Shown here piece by piece: positions 25,301 to 34,100 of a DNA stretch of 64,000 bases; the first letter of the stretch is position 1, and each line of letters starts with the position of its first letter. The notes below the pieces were generated by a model that saw only the letters and a program-made list of their open reading frames with translations, did not search any database and had not been told where the DNA came from. The position numbers and the translations under genes are program-made. The stretch spans positions 310,001 to 374,000 of the forward strand of contig NZ_FOGP01000002.1 of the NCBI RefSeq assembly GCF_900111255.1. The letters run 5' to 3'. The stretch comes from Parafannyhessea umbonata. Lineage in GTDB: Bacteria > Actinomycetota > Coriobacteriia > Coriobacteriales > Atopobiaceae.

Positions 25301-27087
25301 GGGCGGATGACCTCGCGGCCGGTCAAGAGCTCGAAGGCGCGCAGGGTGGCGTCGCTCATGAAGGTGCCGCCCTGGACGACCACGTACCTGCCGATCTCGT
25401 CGTAGTCACGCAGCTTGATGACCTTGAAGAGCGCGTTCTTGATGACGGAGTAGGAAAGGCCCGCGGCGACGTCGCCGATGGTCGCGCCCTCCTTCTGCGC
25501 CTGCTTGACGCGGGAGTTCATGAAGACGGTGCAGCGGCTGCCCAGGTCGACGGGCCTCTCGCCGCCCACGGCCGCGCGGGCGAACTCGCGAACGTCCATG
25601 CCCATCGAGTCCGCGAAGTTCGCAATGAACGAGCCGCAGCCCGACGAGCATGCCTCGTTGAGGCTGATGTGCTCGATGATGCCGTTCTTGACCTGCAGGC
25701 ACTTCATGTCCTGGCCGCCGATGTCCAGGATGAAGTTGACGTCGGGCACGAAGGCCTTGGCGCCACGCAGGTGCGCGACGGTCTCAATCTCGCCGGAGTC
25801 CGCACCGAGGGCCTCGATCAGGATGCCCTCGCCGTAGCCGGTGGTCGTGACGTGGCCGATCACGCAGTCGTCGCTCAGGTGGTCGTAGATGTCGTCCATG
25901 ATCTTGCGGGCGGTGCCCAGGACGTCGCCGTTGTTGTTGTCGTACCAGGTGTAGAGAAGTTCGCCCTCCTCGCCCACGACGGCGGCCTTCATCGTGGTGG
26001 AGCCTGCGTCGAGGCCGATGAACACGCGGCCGTGGTAGCCGTCGAGCGTGCCCTTGGGAACGACCTCCTTGTCGTGGCGCTCCTTGAAGGCGGCATAGTC
26101 CGCCTCGGTGGCGAACAGCGGGTCGAGGCGCTCGACCTCGGAGCCCTGGGTGTCGCCCAGGTTCTTGAGGTCCTCGATGACCTCCGAGAAAGTCACGTAC
26201 TTATTGGACTCGCCGGCAAGCGCTGCGCCCGTCGCGACGAACAGATGGGCGTTCTGCGGGATGACGCGGTGCTCCTCATCCAGGTTGAGGGTCAGGTAGA
26301 AGCGGTGGCGCAGCTCCGAGAGGTACTGAAGCGGGCCGCCCAGGAAGGCGACATAGCCGCGGATGGGGTGGCCGCAGGCGAGGCCCGAGATGGTCTGGTT
26401 GGCAACCGCCTGGAAGATGGAGGCGGCCACGTCCTCGCGCGCCGCGCCCTCGTTGAGCAGCGGCTGGACGTCAGACTTGGCGAACACGCCGCAGCGCGAC
26501 GCTATGGGATAGATGTGCTGCGCGCCCTTGGCCAGCTCGTTGAGGCCGGAGGCGTCGGTCTCCATAAGCGAGGCCATCTGGTCGATGAACGCACCGGTGC
26601 CGCCGGCGCAGGTGCCGTTCATGCGCTGCTCGATGCCGTTGTCGAAGTAGATGATCTTGGCGTCCTCGCCGCCCAGCTCGATGGCGCAGTCGGTCTGCGG
26701 GATGAGCGCCTCGACCGCGTGCTTGGACGCGATGACCTCCTGCACGAACTCCACGTCGAGCCACTGGGCCAGCAGCATGCCGCCGGAGCCTGTGATGGAG
26801 ACGCGCATGGGGGCGTCGCCCAGCACGGCGCGGGCCTTCTCGAACACCTGCGCGGCCGTGGCCTTGACGTCGGTGTGGTGGCGCTCGTAGTTGGCGTAGA
26901 CCAGGTTGTCGTTGTCGTCGATAACGGCGAGCTTGACCGTGGTGGAGCCGACGTCGATGCCCAGGCGCAGGTTCGCATGGGTCAGGTCGATGCGCCTCTT
27001 GGGCCTCAGCTCGGCCTCGAACTGCTCGAGCTCGATCGGCTGCTTGCTCTCGACCTGGGCCTTCGTGGAGTCAGAGTGGTTAGTCAT
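22318..27087 (-). CDS. Giant BcrA/BadF-type acyl-CoA dehydratase activase-related fusion protein
   Basis: A 1589-residue fusion. Two ASKHA ATPase domains come first: residues about 40-310 (RLGIDVGSTTVKLAV, ELGGEDAKIIYFDNG, CAGGTGAFIDQMA) and 355-625 (FIGLDAGSTTMKAAV, LDIGGQDMKCL, ACSSGCGSFIANF). The cysteines match the Fe4S4-binding positions of HgdC-type activators. A Cys cluster (HCGRCSNNCLLTINSFGNGR) at about 655 follows, then a DUF2229-type segment and a long C-terminal half resembling the activase-associated HgdB-like region. Classical activators drive ATP-dependent electron transfer to 2-hydroxyacyl-CoA dehydratases. This large version has no proven role, and no dehydratase genes lie nearby. 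ATG at 27087 overlaps the TetR stop by 8 bases. Confidence 0.9.
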   Translation of the reverse strand: MTNHSDSTKAQVESKQPIELEQFEAELRPKRRIDLTHANLRLGIDVGSTTVKLAVIDDNDNLVYANYERHHTDVKATAAQVFEKARAVLGDAPMRVSITGSGGMLLAQWLDVEFVQEVIASKHAVEALIPQTDCAIELGGEDAKIIYFDNGIEQRMNGTCAGGTGAFIDQMASLMETDASGLNELAKGAQHIYPIASRCGVFAKSDVQPLLNEGAAREDVAASIFQAVANQTISGLACGHPIRGYVAFLGGPLQYLSELRHRFYLTLNLDEEHRVIPQNAHLFVATGAALAGESNKYVTFSEVIEDLKNLGDTQGSEVERLDPLFATEADYAAFKERHDKEVVPKGTLDGYHGRVFIGLDAGSTTMKAAVVGEEGELLYTWYDNNNGDVLGTARKIMDDIYDHLSDDCVIGHVTTTGYGEGILIEALGADSGEIETVAHLRGAKAFVPDVNFILDIGGQDMKCLQVKNGIIEHISLNEACSSGCGSFIANFADSMGMDVREFARAAVGGERPVDLGSRCTVFMNSRVKQAQKEGATIGDVAAGLSYSVIKNALFKVIKLRDYDEIGRYVVVQGGTFMSDATLRAFELLTGREVIRPDIAGVMGAYGAALLARDRAGAAGTSELLSREQIDNLQVKHTNAHCGRCSNNCLLTINSFGNGRRFVTGNRCEKGSGKPKSQQSKAPNLFAFKNKLLFDRESLPADSAPRGTVGIPRALNMYENYPFWHTFFTKLGFSVVLSDPTTRKTYEAGTESMPSESVCYPAKLSHGHIMNLLEKDPDFIWMPCIRWERQEDKTAGNHYNCPIVMSYPQALGLNVDELSDPAVEYMDPFIPYDKKSELKRRLYELVQVQRKADAANGKGRFTGSDITRAEVDAAVNAAWEEDLAFKDQMHRKGDEVLEWIEDNDAHGIVLAGRPYHNDGEINHAIPEMLQGFGFAVLTEDSVAHKMGPERPIRVVDQWMYHSRLYRAARFVAARNDLDLIQLQSFGCGLDALTTDQVQEILEGSGKIYTVLKIDEVSNLGAARIRVRSLMAALKEERAELERKTAAGTAVEAIPVDVRMADGSLEKARRTDLSRRVPVYREAASAAFKKVRYTKEMQAEGYTILAPQMSPIHFEIVEALLKSSGYNVVLLPSVDHAAVDTGLKYVNNDICYPSILVTGQIMEAILSGKYDLSRTAVLISQTGGGCRATNYIALIRKALKDSGHENVPVISLSVAGGLDEDNPGFNILQPKLVKRAIYALLYGDLIMKCLYRVRPYEAEKGSADRLYDSLMSRAKTLIPRASRRSFYELCEDTVRRFDQLPLEADRTKPRVGVVGEILVKFHPTANNEVVKVIEGEGCEADVPGLVDFFLFGTSNQINMKDELGTKASSRLTHAAGIKLIEGMREPINKMLRKSDRFEPYGGIMDLGKKAESILSLCNTMGEGWLLTAEMVELIESGTPNIVCASPFACLPNHVVGKSVIKRLRQMHPESNIVAVDYDPGASEVNQLNRIKLMISVAKENYKRGGSFTLKGDDLQRPSFSSTARGAHLRRKGELDDHVVNEGASVSGGYAAYGTPVDEDGGVTVGRGEGRIHLSAEQLDAIEEAKRKAGVR

Positions 27088-27796
27088 CAAGGATCCCCTT
27101 CATCTTGAGTGCCGCGACCGCGATGGTCGGGATGTTGAACTCGATGGTCTTGCCGTAGAGGTCGCCGGGGCGGACGAACATGAGCGCCGTCATGACGCGG
27201 GCCATGACCTCGACGTTCTCGCGCATGCCACTGGTGAGCCAGCGCACGAGCACGCCGACCTCGGCGGATATCGCATAGGTGAGGTAGTAGTCGAAGAACG
27301 CCCCCACGGCCAGCGAGTCGATGCCCTCGGAGGCGCGGCTCTCGACCGTCTCACGCACCATCTGCTCAAGGCGCTTGGCGAACGCGGGGTCGCCGCCGTT
27401 TCCCAGAAGCGCCGCAAGGTAGCTGCCGCGCTTCTTGAAGTAGTTGAGCAGCTCGATGGAGCCGGGGCAGGGCTCGAAGCGCCCGATGGACTCCTGGAGG
27501 TCGTCCAGATGGGTCGCCGCGATCTTCTCGACCAGCCCGCGCGCCTCGCAGATCGTCTCGTGCTCGATGGCGAAGACCAGATCGGGAATGTCGCGGAAGT
27601 GCGAGTAGAACGTGCGACGGGTGACGCCGGCCCGGTCGCTCACGGCGGTCACCGTGACCTGCGAGAGGTCGCCGGTCTCCTCGATCTCGCGCGCCAGGGC
27701 GTCGCGCAGGGCACGCCGGGTGCGCGTCGTGCGCCTGTCGGGCGCCGACGCGGCCGCGTCCGGAAGCGGCGAGCCGCCTTGCATGGGCCATTGCAT
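27080..27796 (-). CDS. TetR family transcriptional regulator
   Basis: A 238-residue protein. The N-terminal TetR helix-turn-helix reads VTVTAVSDRAGVTRRTFYSH, with FRDIPDLVFAIEHE after it, and an all-helical ligand domain follows. The gene precedes and overlaps the giant activase gene (ATG of the activase inside its last codons), so both are one transcript. A perfect inverted repeat 18 bases before its ATG (27814-27849) is the likely operator, implying autoregulation of the whole operon. The ligand is unknown; acyl-CoA or an acid would fit the activase but this is a guess. Confidence 0.9.
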   Translation of the reverse strand: MQWPMQGGSPLPDAAASAPDRRTTRTRRALRDALAREIEETGDLSQVTVTAVSDRAGVTRRTFYSHFRDIPDLVFAIEHETICEARGLVEKIAATHLDDLQESIGRFEPCPGSIELLNYFKKRGSYLAALLGNGGDPAFAKRLEQMVRETVESRASEGIDSLAVGAFFDYYLTYAISAEVGVLVRWLTSGMRENVEVMARVMTALMFVRPGDLYGKTIEFNIPTIAVAALKMKGILDD

Positions 27797-27813
27797 CTTG
27801 TGGTGCTCCGTTC

Positions 27814-27849
27814 CTTCACAGGCTGTGCAGTTTTACACAGCCTGTGAAG
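27814..27849. promoter_or_regulatory. Perfect 14-bp inverted repeat, probable TetR operator
   Basis: CTTCACAGGCTGTG (27814-27827), 8 bases, and its exact complement (27836-27849). A further GCACAGGGTG half-site follows at 27853. It sits just upstream of the TetR ribosome site. Such long exact symmetry is typical of TetR operators. A hairpin in the leader RNA is the alternative. Confidence 0.75.
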
Positions 27850-28156
27850 TATTGCACAGGGTGAGAAGGAACGCTGCCCCGCTCGGACGACTTCCACAGA
27901 CGAACCATGATGGCGGACATGGCCCCACAACATGCAGAATCACTCTTTTGTTATGCGTAACAGTGCTGTTTTGAAACATCGACTTTCGGTATGTTTGCAT
28001 TTCTCATACCTGTTTATAACGCCTTTGTTACGGCTTTGCGATTGATTGCGCGGGACGCGCACGGCGGGCGCAAACTTTCCTGCAACGCACGGAGCAACCC
28101 CCGGGCGCAGGCAGGCGACCGAACGGCCGCGAAAGCAAATAGGGACGGAGACCCAC
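27850..28156 (+). promoter_or_regulatory. Leader and promoter region of the binding-protein genes
   Basis: An AT-rich gap of about 300 bases. From 27940 to 28030 it holds a possible -10 TATAAC near 28014, an inverted repeat GGTATG-11-CATACC (about 27987-28009) and AACAGTGCTGTT near 27959. No convincing -35 box or riboswitch was found. The repeats are candidate binding sites for an unknown regulator. Confidence 0.35.
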
Positions 28157-29020
28157 ATGGCTGACATCACACGCAAGAACCACCCGCTCGACGCCCTCGT
28201 CTCGCGACGAAACTTTGTCGCCCTCTGCGGAGCGGGAGCAGCCGGACTGGGCCTCGCCGCATGCGGCGCGCAGCCGTCCGGCGACGGGTCCGCGGACTCC
28301 GCCAAGAGCGAGAGCGGCTACACCCTCGTCGAGGGGGGCAAGCTCATCGGCGTCTCCGACATGGCCTATCCCCCGCTGGAGTCCATTCCCGACGGCGGCA
28401 GCGAGCCCGAAGGTTTCGAGATCGACATGATGGACGCCCTCGCAAAGAAGCTCGGCCTCCAGATGAAGTGGCTGCCAGCGACTAAGTTCGACACGATAAT
28501 CCCGCTGATCAAGCAGGGCGGGAAGGCCGACGTGGGCGTCTCGGCGTTCACGATCACCGACGAGCGCAGGCAGGAGATCGACTTCACCGACTCCTACCTC
28601 GACTCCAACCAGGGCCTGGTGGCCCCCAAGGCCGCCGGCGAGCTGAGCGAGGAGAAGCTCAACGTCGCGGGCACCCAGATTGCGGTCCAGTCCGGCACTA
28701 CCGGCGAGGCCTGGGTGAAGGAGAACCTCCCCGAGGCCACCTGCGTGCCCCTGGACGACGCCATCCAGGCGATGACCGGCGTCCAGACGGGGCTCTACGC
28801 AGCCTGCGTAGCGGACCTGCCCGTCATGTCCTACTTGTGCAAGGAGTCCTACACCGACCTGCAGGTCGCCATCGAGATCCCCACGGGCGAGCAGTACGGC
28901 ATCGTAGTGAGCAAGGACAACCAGCAGCTGACCAAGGACCTCGACAAGGCCATCGCCGAGATGCAGAGCGACGGCACCATGGACGAGCTCCAGCAAAAGT
29001 GGTTCGGCACCACGCTCTAG
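28157..29020 (+). CDS. Amino-acid ABC transporter substrate-binding lipoprotein 1 (Tat-type signal)
   Basis: A 287-residue family 3 solute-binding protein. The N-terminus has a twin-arginine motif (SRRNFVAL), a hydrophobic stretch and a lipobox (GLAAC), so it is likely a Tat-exported lipoprotein. The ligand domains show ISDM-type start (IGVSDMAYPPLES), EGFEIDMMDALAKKLG and VSAFTITDERRQEIDFTDSY, characteristic of polar amino-acid binding proteins. No permease or ATPase gene is adjacent; a close paralogue follows after 99 bases. ATG at 28157 follows AGGGACGGAGACCCAC. Confidence 0.9.
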   Translation: MADITRKNHPLDALVSRRNFVALCGAGAAGLGLAACGAQPSGDGSADSAKSESGYTLVEGGKLIGVSDMAYPPLESIPDGGSEPEGFEIDMMDALAKKLGLQMKWLPATKFDTIIPLIKQGGKADVGVSAFTITDERRQEIDFTDSYLDSNQGLVAPKAAGELSEEKLNVAGTQIAVQSGTTGEAWVKENLPEATCVPLDDAIQAMTGVQTGLYAACVADLPVMSYLCKESYTDLQVAIEIPTGEQYGIVVSKDNQQLTKDLDKAIAEMQSDGTMDELQQKWFGTTL

Positions 29021-29119
29021 CGCAGGGCCGCCCCAGACACCGGCGCGTCCGGCGCCGACAGCCAAACAGCCAATCAACTACCAGAGCCCGCCGCGCGCGG
29101 GGTTGGGAGAAACAGCAAC

Positions 29120-29965
29120 ATGAACTCGAACGCACTTTCCCGCAGGAACTTCGTCCAGCTCGTCGGCCTCGGCCTCGCCGGCATGGGGGCCGCCGGCCTG
29201 GCGGGCTGCGCCGGCCAGAGCGCCCCGGCGGACTCGTCCGCCAAGGACGACGACGGCTTCAAGCTGGTCGAAGACGGCAAGCTCACGCTCGTCTCCAACT
29301 TCTACTTCCCGCCCTTCGTCTCGATGAACGAGAAGACCGGTGACTACGAGGGCTTCGACGTCGACCTCTACAAGGCCATCTGCGAGAAGCTCTCGCTCGA
29401 GCCCAACATCCTGCCGACGGTTCAGTTCGACACCATCATCCCGACCATCAAACAGGGCGGCAAGGCCGACGTCTCGCTGGGCGCGATCACCATCACCGAC
29501 GCCCGCGAGCAGGAGATCGACTTCAGCGACCCATACCTCGACTCCAACCAGTCCATCGTCGTGCGCAAGGACGCGACCGCGACGACCACCGAGCAGCTCA
29601 ATGCCGACGGCATGCAGATCGCCGTCCAGGGCGGCACCTCCGGCGAGGGGTGGGCGAAGGAGAACCTTCCCAAGGCGACCATCGTCCCTCTGGACGACAT
29701 CATCCAGGCGCTGACCGGCGTACAGTCCAACCTGTACGCGGCCTGCATCACCGACCTGCCCGTCTCGAGCTACGAGATCAAGATTGCCTACAGCGACCTC
29801 ATGATTCCCGAAGGCGGCGAGATTCCCACCGGCGAGCAGTACGGCGTCGTCATCAGCAAGGACCAGCCCGGCCTTACCAAGGCAATCAACAAGGCCCTCG
29901 CCGACATCCAGAGCGACGGCACCATGGACTCCCTGCAGCAGAAGTGGTTCGGCCAGACCCTCTAG
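29120..29965 (+). CDS. Amino-acid ABC transporter substrate-binding lipoprotein 2 (paralogue)
   Basis: A 281-residue paralogue of the preceding protein, with the same architecture: LSRRNFVQLVGLGLAG twin-arginine signal, lipobox LAGC, EGFDVDLYKAICEKL, LGAITITDAREQEIDFSDPY and an almost identical C-terminus (SDGTMDSLQQKWFGQTL). The ligand-site loop differs (SNFYFPPFVSM against SDMAYPPLESI), suggesting a different preference. ATG follows GGGTTGGGAGAAACAGCAAC. The two genes are probably a tandem duplication in one transcript that ends at a strong hairpin. Confidence 0.9.
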   Translation: MNSNALSRRNFVQLVGLGLAGMGAAGLAGCAGQSAPADSSAKDDDGFKLVEDGKLTLVSNFYFPPFVSMNEKTGDYEGFDVDLYKAICEKLSLEPNILPTVQFDTIIPTIKQGGKADVSLGAITITDAREQEIDFSDPYLDSNQSIVVRKDATATTTEQLNADGMQIAVQGGTSGEGWAKENLPKATIVPLDDIIQALTGVQSNLYAACITDLPVSSYEIKIAYSDLMIPEGGEIPTGEQYGVVISKDQPGLTKAINKALADIQSDGTMDSLQQKWFGQTL

Positions 29966-30030
29966 CGCAGACGCCCCGGCGGCGCCAGCGGCTCGGCAGC
30001 GCCGCCCGCAGGCGACCATAGGCACAAGCA

Positions 30031-30068
30031 GCACCCCGGGCCCGTCCAGATGGACGGGCCCGGGGTGC
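30031..30068. terminator. Strong hairpin terminator, possibly bidirectional
   Basis: A perfect 17-bp stem (30031-30047 with 30052-30068) and AGAT loop lie between the binding-protein genes and the convergent DUF554 gene. The T tail is short on both sides (CTTGGTT on plus, TGCTTG on minus). Confidence 0.7.
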
Positions 30069-30127
30069 CTTGGTTGCAGAGGCCTTCAATTGCGGAGAAG
30101 CGCCCCCTCTCGGCATCACGACCTTCG

Positions 30128-30850
30128 CTACAGCAGGCCGAGCGCCGTCATCACGGGAACGAGCGCGATGGGCATGAAGGCCGCGGGCAGCATGTTGGCG
30201 ACCTTGAGGTCGGTCAGCTTCAGCAGGTTCAGGCCGACAGCGAGCAGCAGGAGCGAGCCGGTGACGGCAATCTCGGTGATGACCGCCTGGGTCAGGAGAC
30301 CGCCGAGCGCTGCCGCAAGGAGGCTGAGCACGCCCTGGTAGACGAAGACGCTCACTGCGACAAAGGGCACGCCGATGCCCATGGTGGCCGCGAAGGGGAT
30401 GCAGACGACGAGGTCGATCAGGCCCTTGGCGATCAGGGTGGCGTGATCGAGCTGGATGCCGGACTGCAGCGAGCCCACGATGCCCATGGCGCCGGTGCAG
30501 CAGAACAGCGTCGCGTTGACGAAGCCCTGCGAGAAGCTGCCCAGGCGCTTGCTGCCCGCGAACGCCGCGTTCAGGCGGCGCTGTGCCCAGTCGCCCAGGC
30601 GGTTGACGGCGCCGTCGAGGTCGATGAGGTAGCCGACGAGGCTTCCCAGCGCGACGGCCAGGGTGACCACGACGATGCTGCCGCCCGAGGCCATGCCCTG
30701 CACGCCGACGAGCACGACGCAGAGGCCCTGCCCCTTCAGGAGGAAGTCTCCCAGGTCGTCGGAAACGTGACTCTTGAACACGAGGCCAATCAGGCCGCCG
30801 ACGGCAGCCTCCACGGCGTTGATGAGGGCACCAAGCAGAACCACGGGCAC
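30128..30850 (-). CDS. DUF554 family membrane protein
   Basis: About 240 residues, six or seven hydrophobic helices. It matches the DUF554 family (LLGALINAVEAAVGGLIGL, FVNATLFCCTGAMGIVGSLQ, GIQLDHATLIAKGLID, CIPFAATMGIGVPFVA). The function of the family is unknown; it is often called a putative transporter. The start is GTG at 30850, directly after AAGGGGAGAA; a second GTG two codons later is also possible. The frame is open to 31330 upstream but that part is repetitive shadow. Confidence 0.85.
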   Translation of the reverse strand: MPVVLLGALINAVEAAVGGLIGLVFKSHVSDDLGDFLLKGQGLCVVLVGVQGMASGGSIVVVTLAVALGSLVGYLIDLDGAVNRLGDWAQRRLNAAFAGSKRLGSFSQGFVNATLFCCTGAMGIVGSLQSGIQLDHATLIAKGLIDLVVCIPFAATMGIGVPFVAVSVFVYQGVLSLLAAALGGLLTQAVITEIAVTGSLLLLAVGLNLLKLTDLKVANMLPAAFMPIALVPVMTALGLL

Positions 30851-31104
30851 TTCTCCCCTTCTGAATATTGGATAGGATGTCGCCTGCAGACGAGATAGCT
30901 GTGCAGAGACTGTCTGAGGATACGCCCCGGGCGGCCCCGCGGGGAGGGCGGCGGGGCACTTCACCGTCAGAACAGACGGGCGGGCGGCCCGCGTGGGGCC
31001 GGCCGCCGAGAGCGGCTCGCGTCGCCCCGACCAGTCACCGGGACCAGTAGCCCAGATCAGTCGCCGGGACCAGCTGCCGGGACTGGCCGCAGGGGTCGCT
31101 CGGG

Positions 31105-34100
31105 CTAGTCGCCCAGAAGCTCGATGAGGTCCTCCTTGCGAAGCGAGCCCAGCGAGCTGCCGCCGCCCTCGCCGACCACCTGCTCGGCCAGGTCGGACTT
31201 GGCCTCCTGCAGCGCCAGGATGCGGTCCTCGATGGTGTCGCGGGCGATGACCTTGTAGACCGTAACGTCCTTGGTCTGGCCGATGCGGTGGGCGCGGTCG
31301 GTCGCCTGGTTTTGCGCGGCCGCGTTCCACCAGGGGTCCGCGTGCACGACGACGTTCGCGCCCGTCAGGTTGAGGCCGGTGCCACCCGCCTTGAGCGAGA
31401 TCAGGAACACGGGCGTGTCGTCCTTGTTGAAAGCGTTGACCAGCTTTATGCGGCGCTTCTTGGGCGTGGCGCCGGTGAGGACGTAGTAGCTCACGCGACT
31501 CTCGTCGAGCTTCCGCGCGATGACGTCCAGGTAGCTCGTGAACTGCGAGAAGACAAGCATCTTCTGCTGCGCGTCGACCGACGCCGAGACGAGGTCCATG
31601 ATCGCGTCGAGCTTCGCGGAGCCGCCCTCGTAGTCCTCGTAGACCAGGGCGGGGTCGCAGCAGATCTGCCTGAGCCTCATGAGCTCGGCGAGGATCTCCA
31701 TGCGGTCCTTGCCGAACACGTTGTCGCGGCTCTTGGACAGCGCCACGCGAAGCGCCTGCTCGTGGGCGTGGTAGAGCTTGCGCTGCTCGCCATCGAGCTC
31801 CGCGTAGACCACCTGTTCCAGCTTGTCGGGGAGGTCGGTCAGGACCTCGTCCTTGCGGCGGCGCAGCACGAAGGGCGCGACGGTCTCGGAAAGAAGGCGG
31901 GCCGCGCTCTCGTCGCCGTCCAGGATGGGCTGCTCGTAGCGCTCGCGGAAGCGGTCATAGGAGGCCAGGAAGCCAGGCATGAGGTAGTCGAAGATGCTCC
32001 AGAGCTCGCTCACACGGTTCTCGATGGGCGTGCCCGTGAGCGCAAAGCGGTTCCTGGCGGGGACCAGCTTCACGGTCCTCGCGATGAGGGTGTCGCGATT
32101 CTTTATGTACTGCGCCTCGTCGAGCACCTCGCACCAGAAGTCCATCTTCGAGTAGTCCTCGATGTCGCGGCGCAGAAGCTCGTAGGAGGTGATGTAGACG
32201 TCGTACCAGTTTTCCTGCCGCAGCTCGGCGCGCTCCTCGGCGCCGCCGGCCACCAGGGCCACGTTCAGCGAGGGCGCGAACTTCTTGATCTCGGAGCGCC
32301 AGTTGTAGACCAGGGACGCAGGGCAGACGATGAGCGCAGGCCCCTCCTCCCTTCGGGCCAGCAGCAGCGAGATCATCTGCAGCGACTTGCCCAGGCCCAT
32401 CTCGTCGGCCAAGATGCCGCCGAAGCCCATGTCACAAAGGGCGCTCAGCCACTGGAAGCCCGCCTTCTGGTATGGGCGCAGGATAGGCGCGACGGATGCG
32501 GGCGGCTCGTAGACCGAGGGGTCCACCGCATGGAAGTTATCGATGTAGGTCGAGAAGGACAGGTCCTTCTGGGCGTCCGGGACCATCGAGTCGAGGATGA
32601 ACGCCTTGTAGGAGGGGATCTCGACCGAGCCGCGGGCAAGGTCCTCGGAGGTGAGACCCAGCTCGTCGGCCAGCTCGGCAGCCTCGCTCAGGTCGACACG
32701 CGAGAGGTCGACGAAGGAGCCGTCCGCAAGGCGGTGGAAGCGACGGTGCTGGCGGTAGCTGTCCAGCAGCGCGTAGAGCTCGTTGAGCGGGAGGTCCTCC
32801 GCCGAGACCGTGAGGTTGATGAGCTTGGCGCGCACCGAGAGGCCCATGGTGATGCGGGGCGTGGCGGTGGCGGCGAGGCGGTCGTAGGACTCGGTCGTGA
32901 TGACCGTACCCACCTTCCGAAGCTCGGCCATGCCCTCGAAGACGAAGCGCGCCATGGCGTCGGGGTCGTCGTCGGGAATGCGCGCTACGGAGCTCGTGGC
33001 GCCCAGCGTGAAGAAGCGGCCCACGAGAGCGCGGGCGTCAGCCTCGCCCACGACGTCGCGACCGGACTCGATGCTCTCCCCCACCTCGCGTCGGGCGATG
33101 TGGTAGCTTGACTCGCCATAGATTGCCAGCACGTCGCAGGTGATTCCCCCGCGCGCGTGGCCGATGCGGAACTCGAGCTCAAGGGGGTCGGGGCGCAGGT
33201 CGTCGAGCTCGTCGGGAACATGCACCTTGAAAGTGCGCTCGAGCGAGGGCAGCACGGCCTCCGCGAAGCGGGGCGCGTCGCCGCGAGAGAGCATGAGGTG
33301 GCTTGCCACGTTGCCGTAGACGTTGGTCATGAAGTTCGCCACGTCGTTCAGGCGGGACGTGCAGCGGAAGAGCCTGTCGTCCTGCACGGCGTAGAGAAGG
33401 CCATCGGACGTGAAGAAGTCGGCCTCGCCCTCGCGGACGATCTCGAAGGCGCCGTCGTCTTTCGTCTCGAAGCCGATGCCCACGTCGGGGTCGCCCTGGC
33501 AGACGGTCACGGCGCGCTTTCGCACGACCGCGCCGGAGGGGCTCGTGCCGTCGATGATGACCCGGCGCCCCATCATGAAGTCCACCAGCTCGTCGATCTC
33601 GGGCCCGGTGAGGCGCATCTGGCGCCCGATCTTGACCTTGCCGCTGCCCGGCCCGCCGTTGCGGCCGTGGCCGCCGGAGCGCTCGGCCGCAAACGCGCGG
33701 CGGTTCTGAACCGCGCGCAGGACGAACGAGGCGATCTTGGCACTGGTGGGCTCGAACATGTCGAGCGTGTGGGTAAAGGCGAGGCAGGTGCCATACGTGT
33801 GGTAGCTCCCCCTGGCCAGGTGGTCGGCGAACTCGCTCACGCTGGTGATGACGTAGGACCCCGAGGCCCCGATGATGCGCAGCCGCAGGCAGACGTCGCC
33901 ATCGCAGTACAGCGTGGGCTCAAGCACGATGCTGCCCGAGGCCGGCTTCTTGCGCGGCACCCTGAGCCGCGGCTTGCGAATGCTGGACTCGATGTAGGAG
34001 CTCAGGGCCGACGAGGTGTAGACCTGGTCGACGTGGCCAAAGCCCTCATAGTCATGGGCATGCTCGTTGAAGTCGAGCGCCAGGGCGACGCAATGCTTGC

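Noticed and set aside
31288-33111. A 607-codon plus-strand frame within the SNF2 gene
   Set aside because: Composition typical of antisense shadow; the SNF2 motifs on the other strand are decisive.
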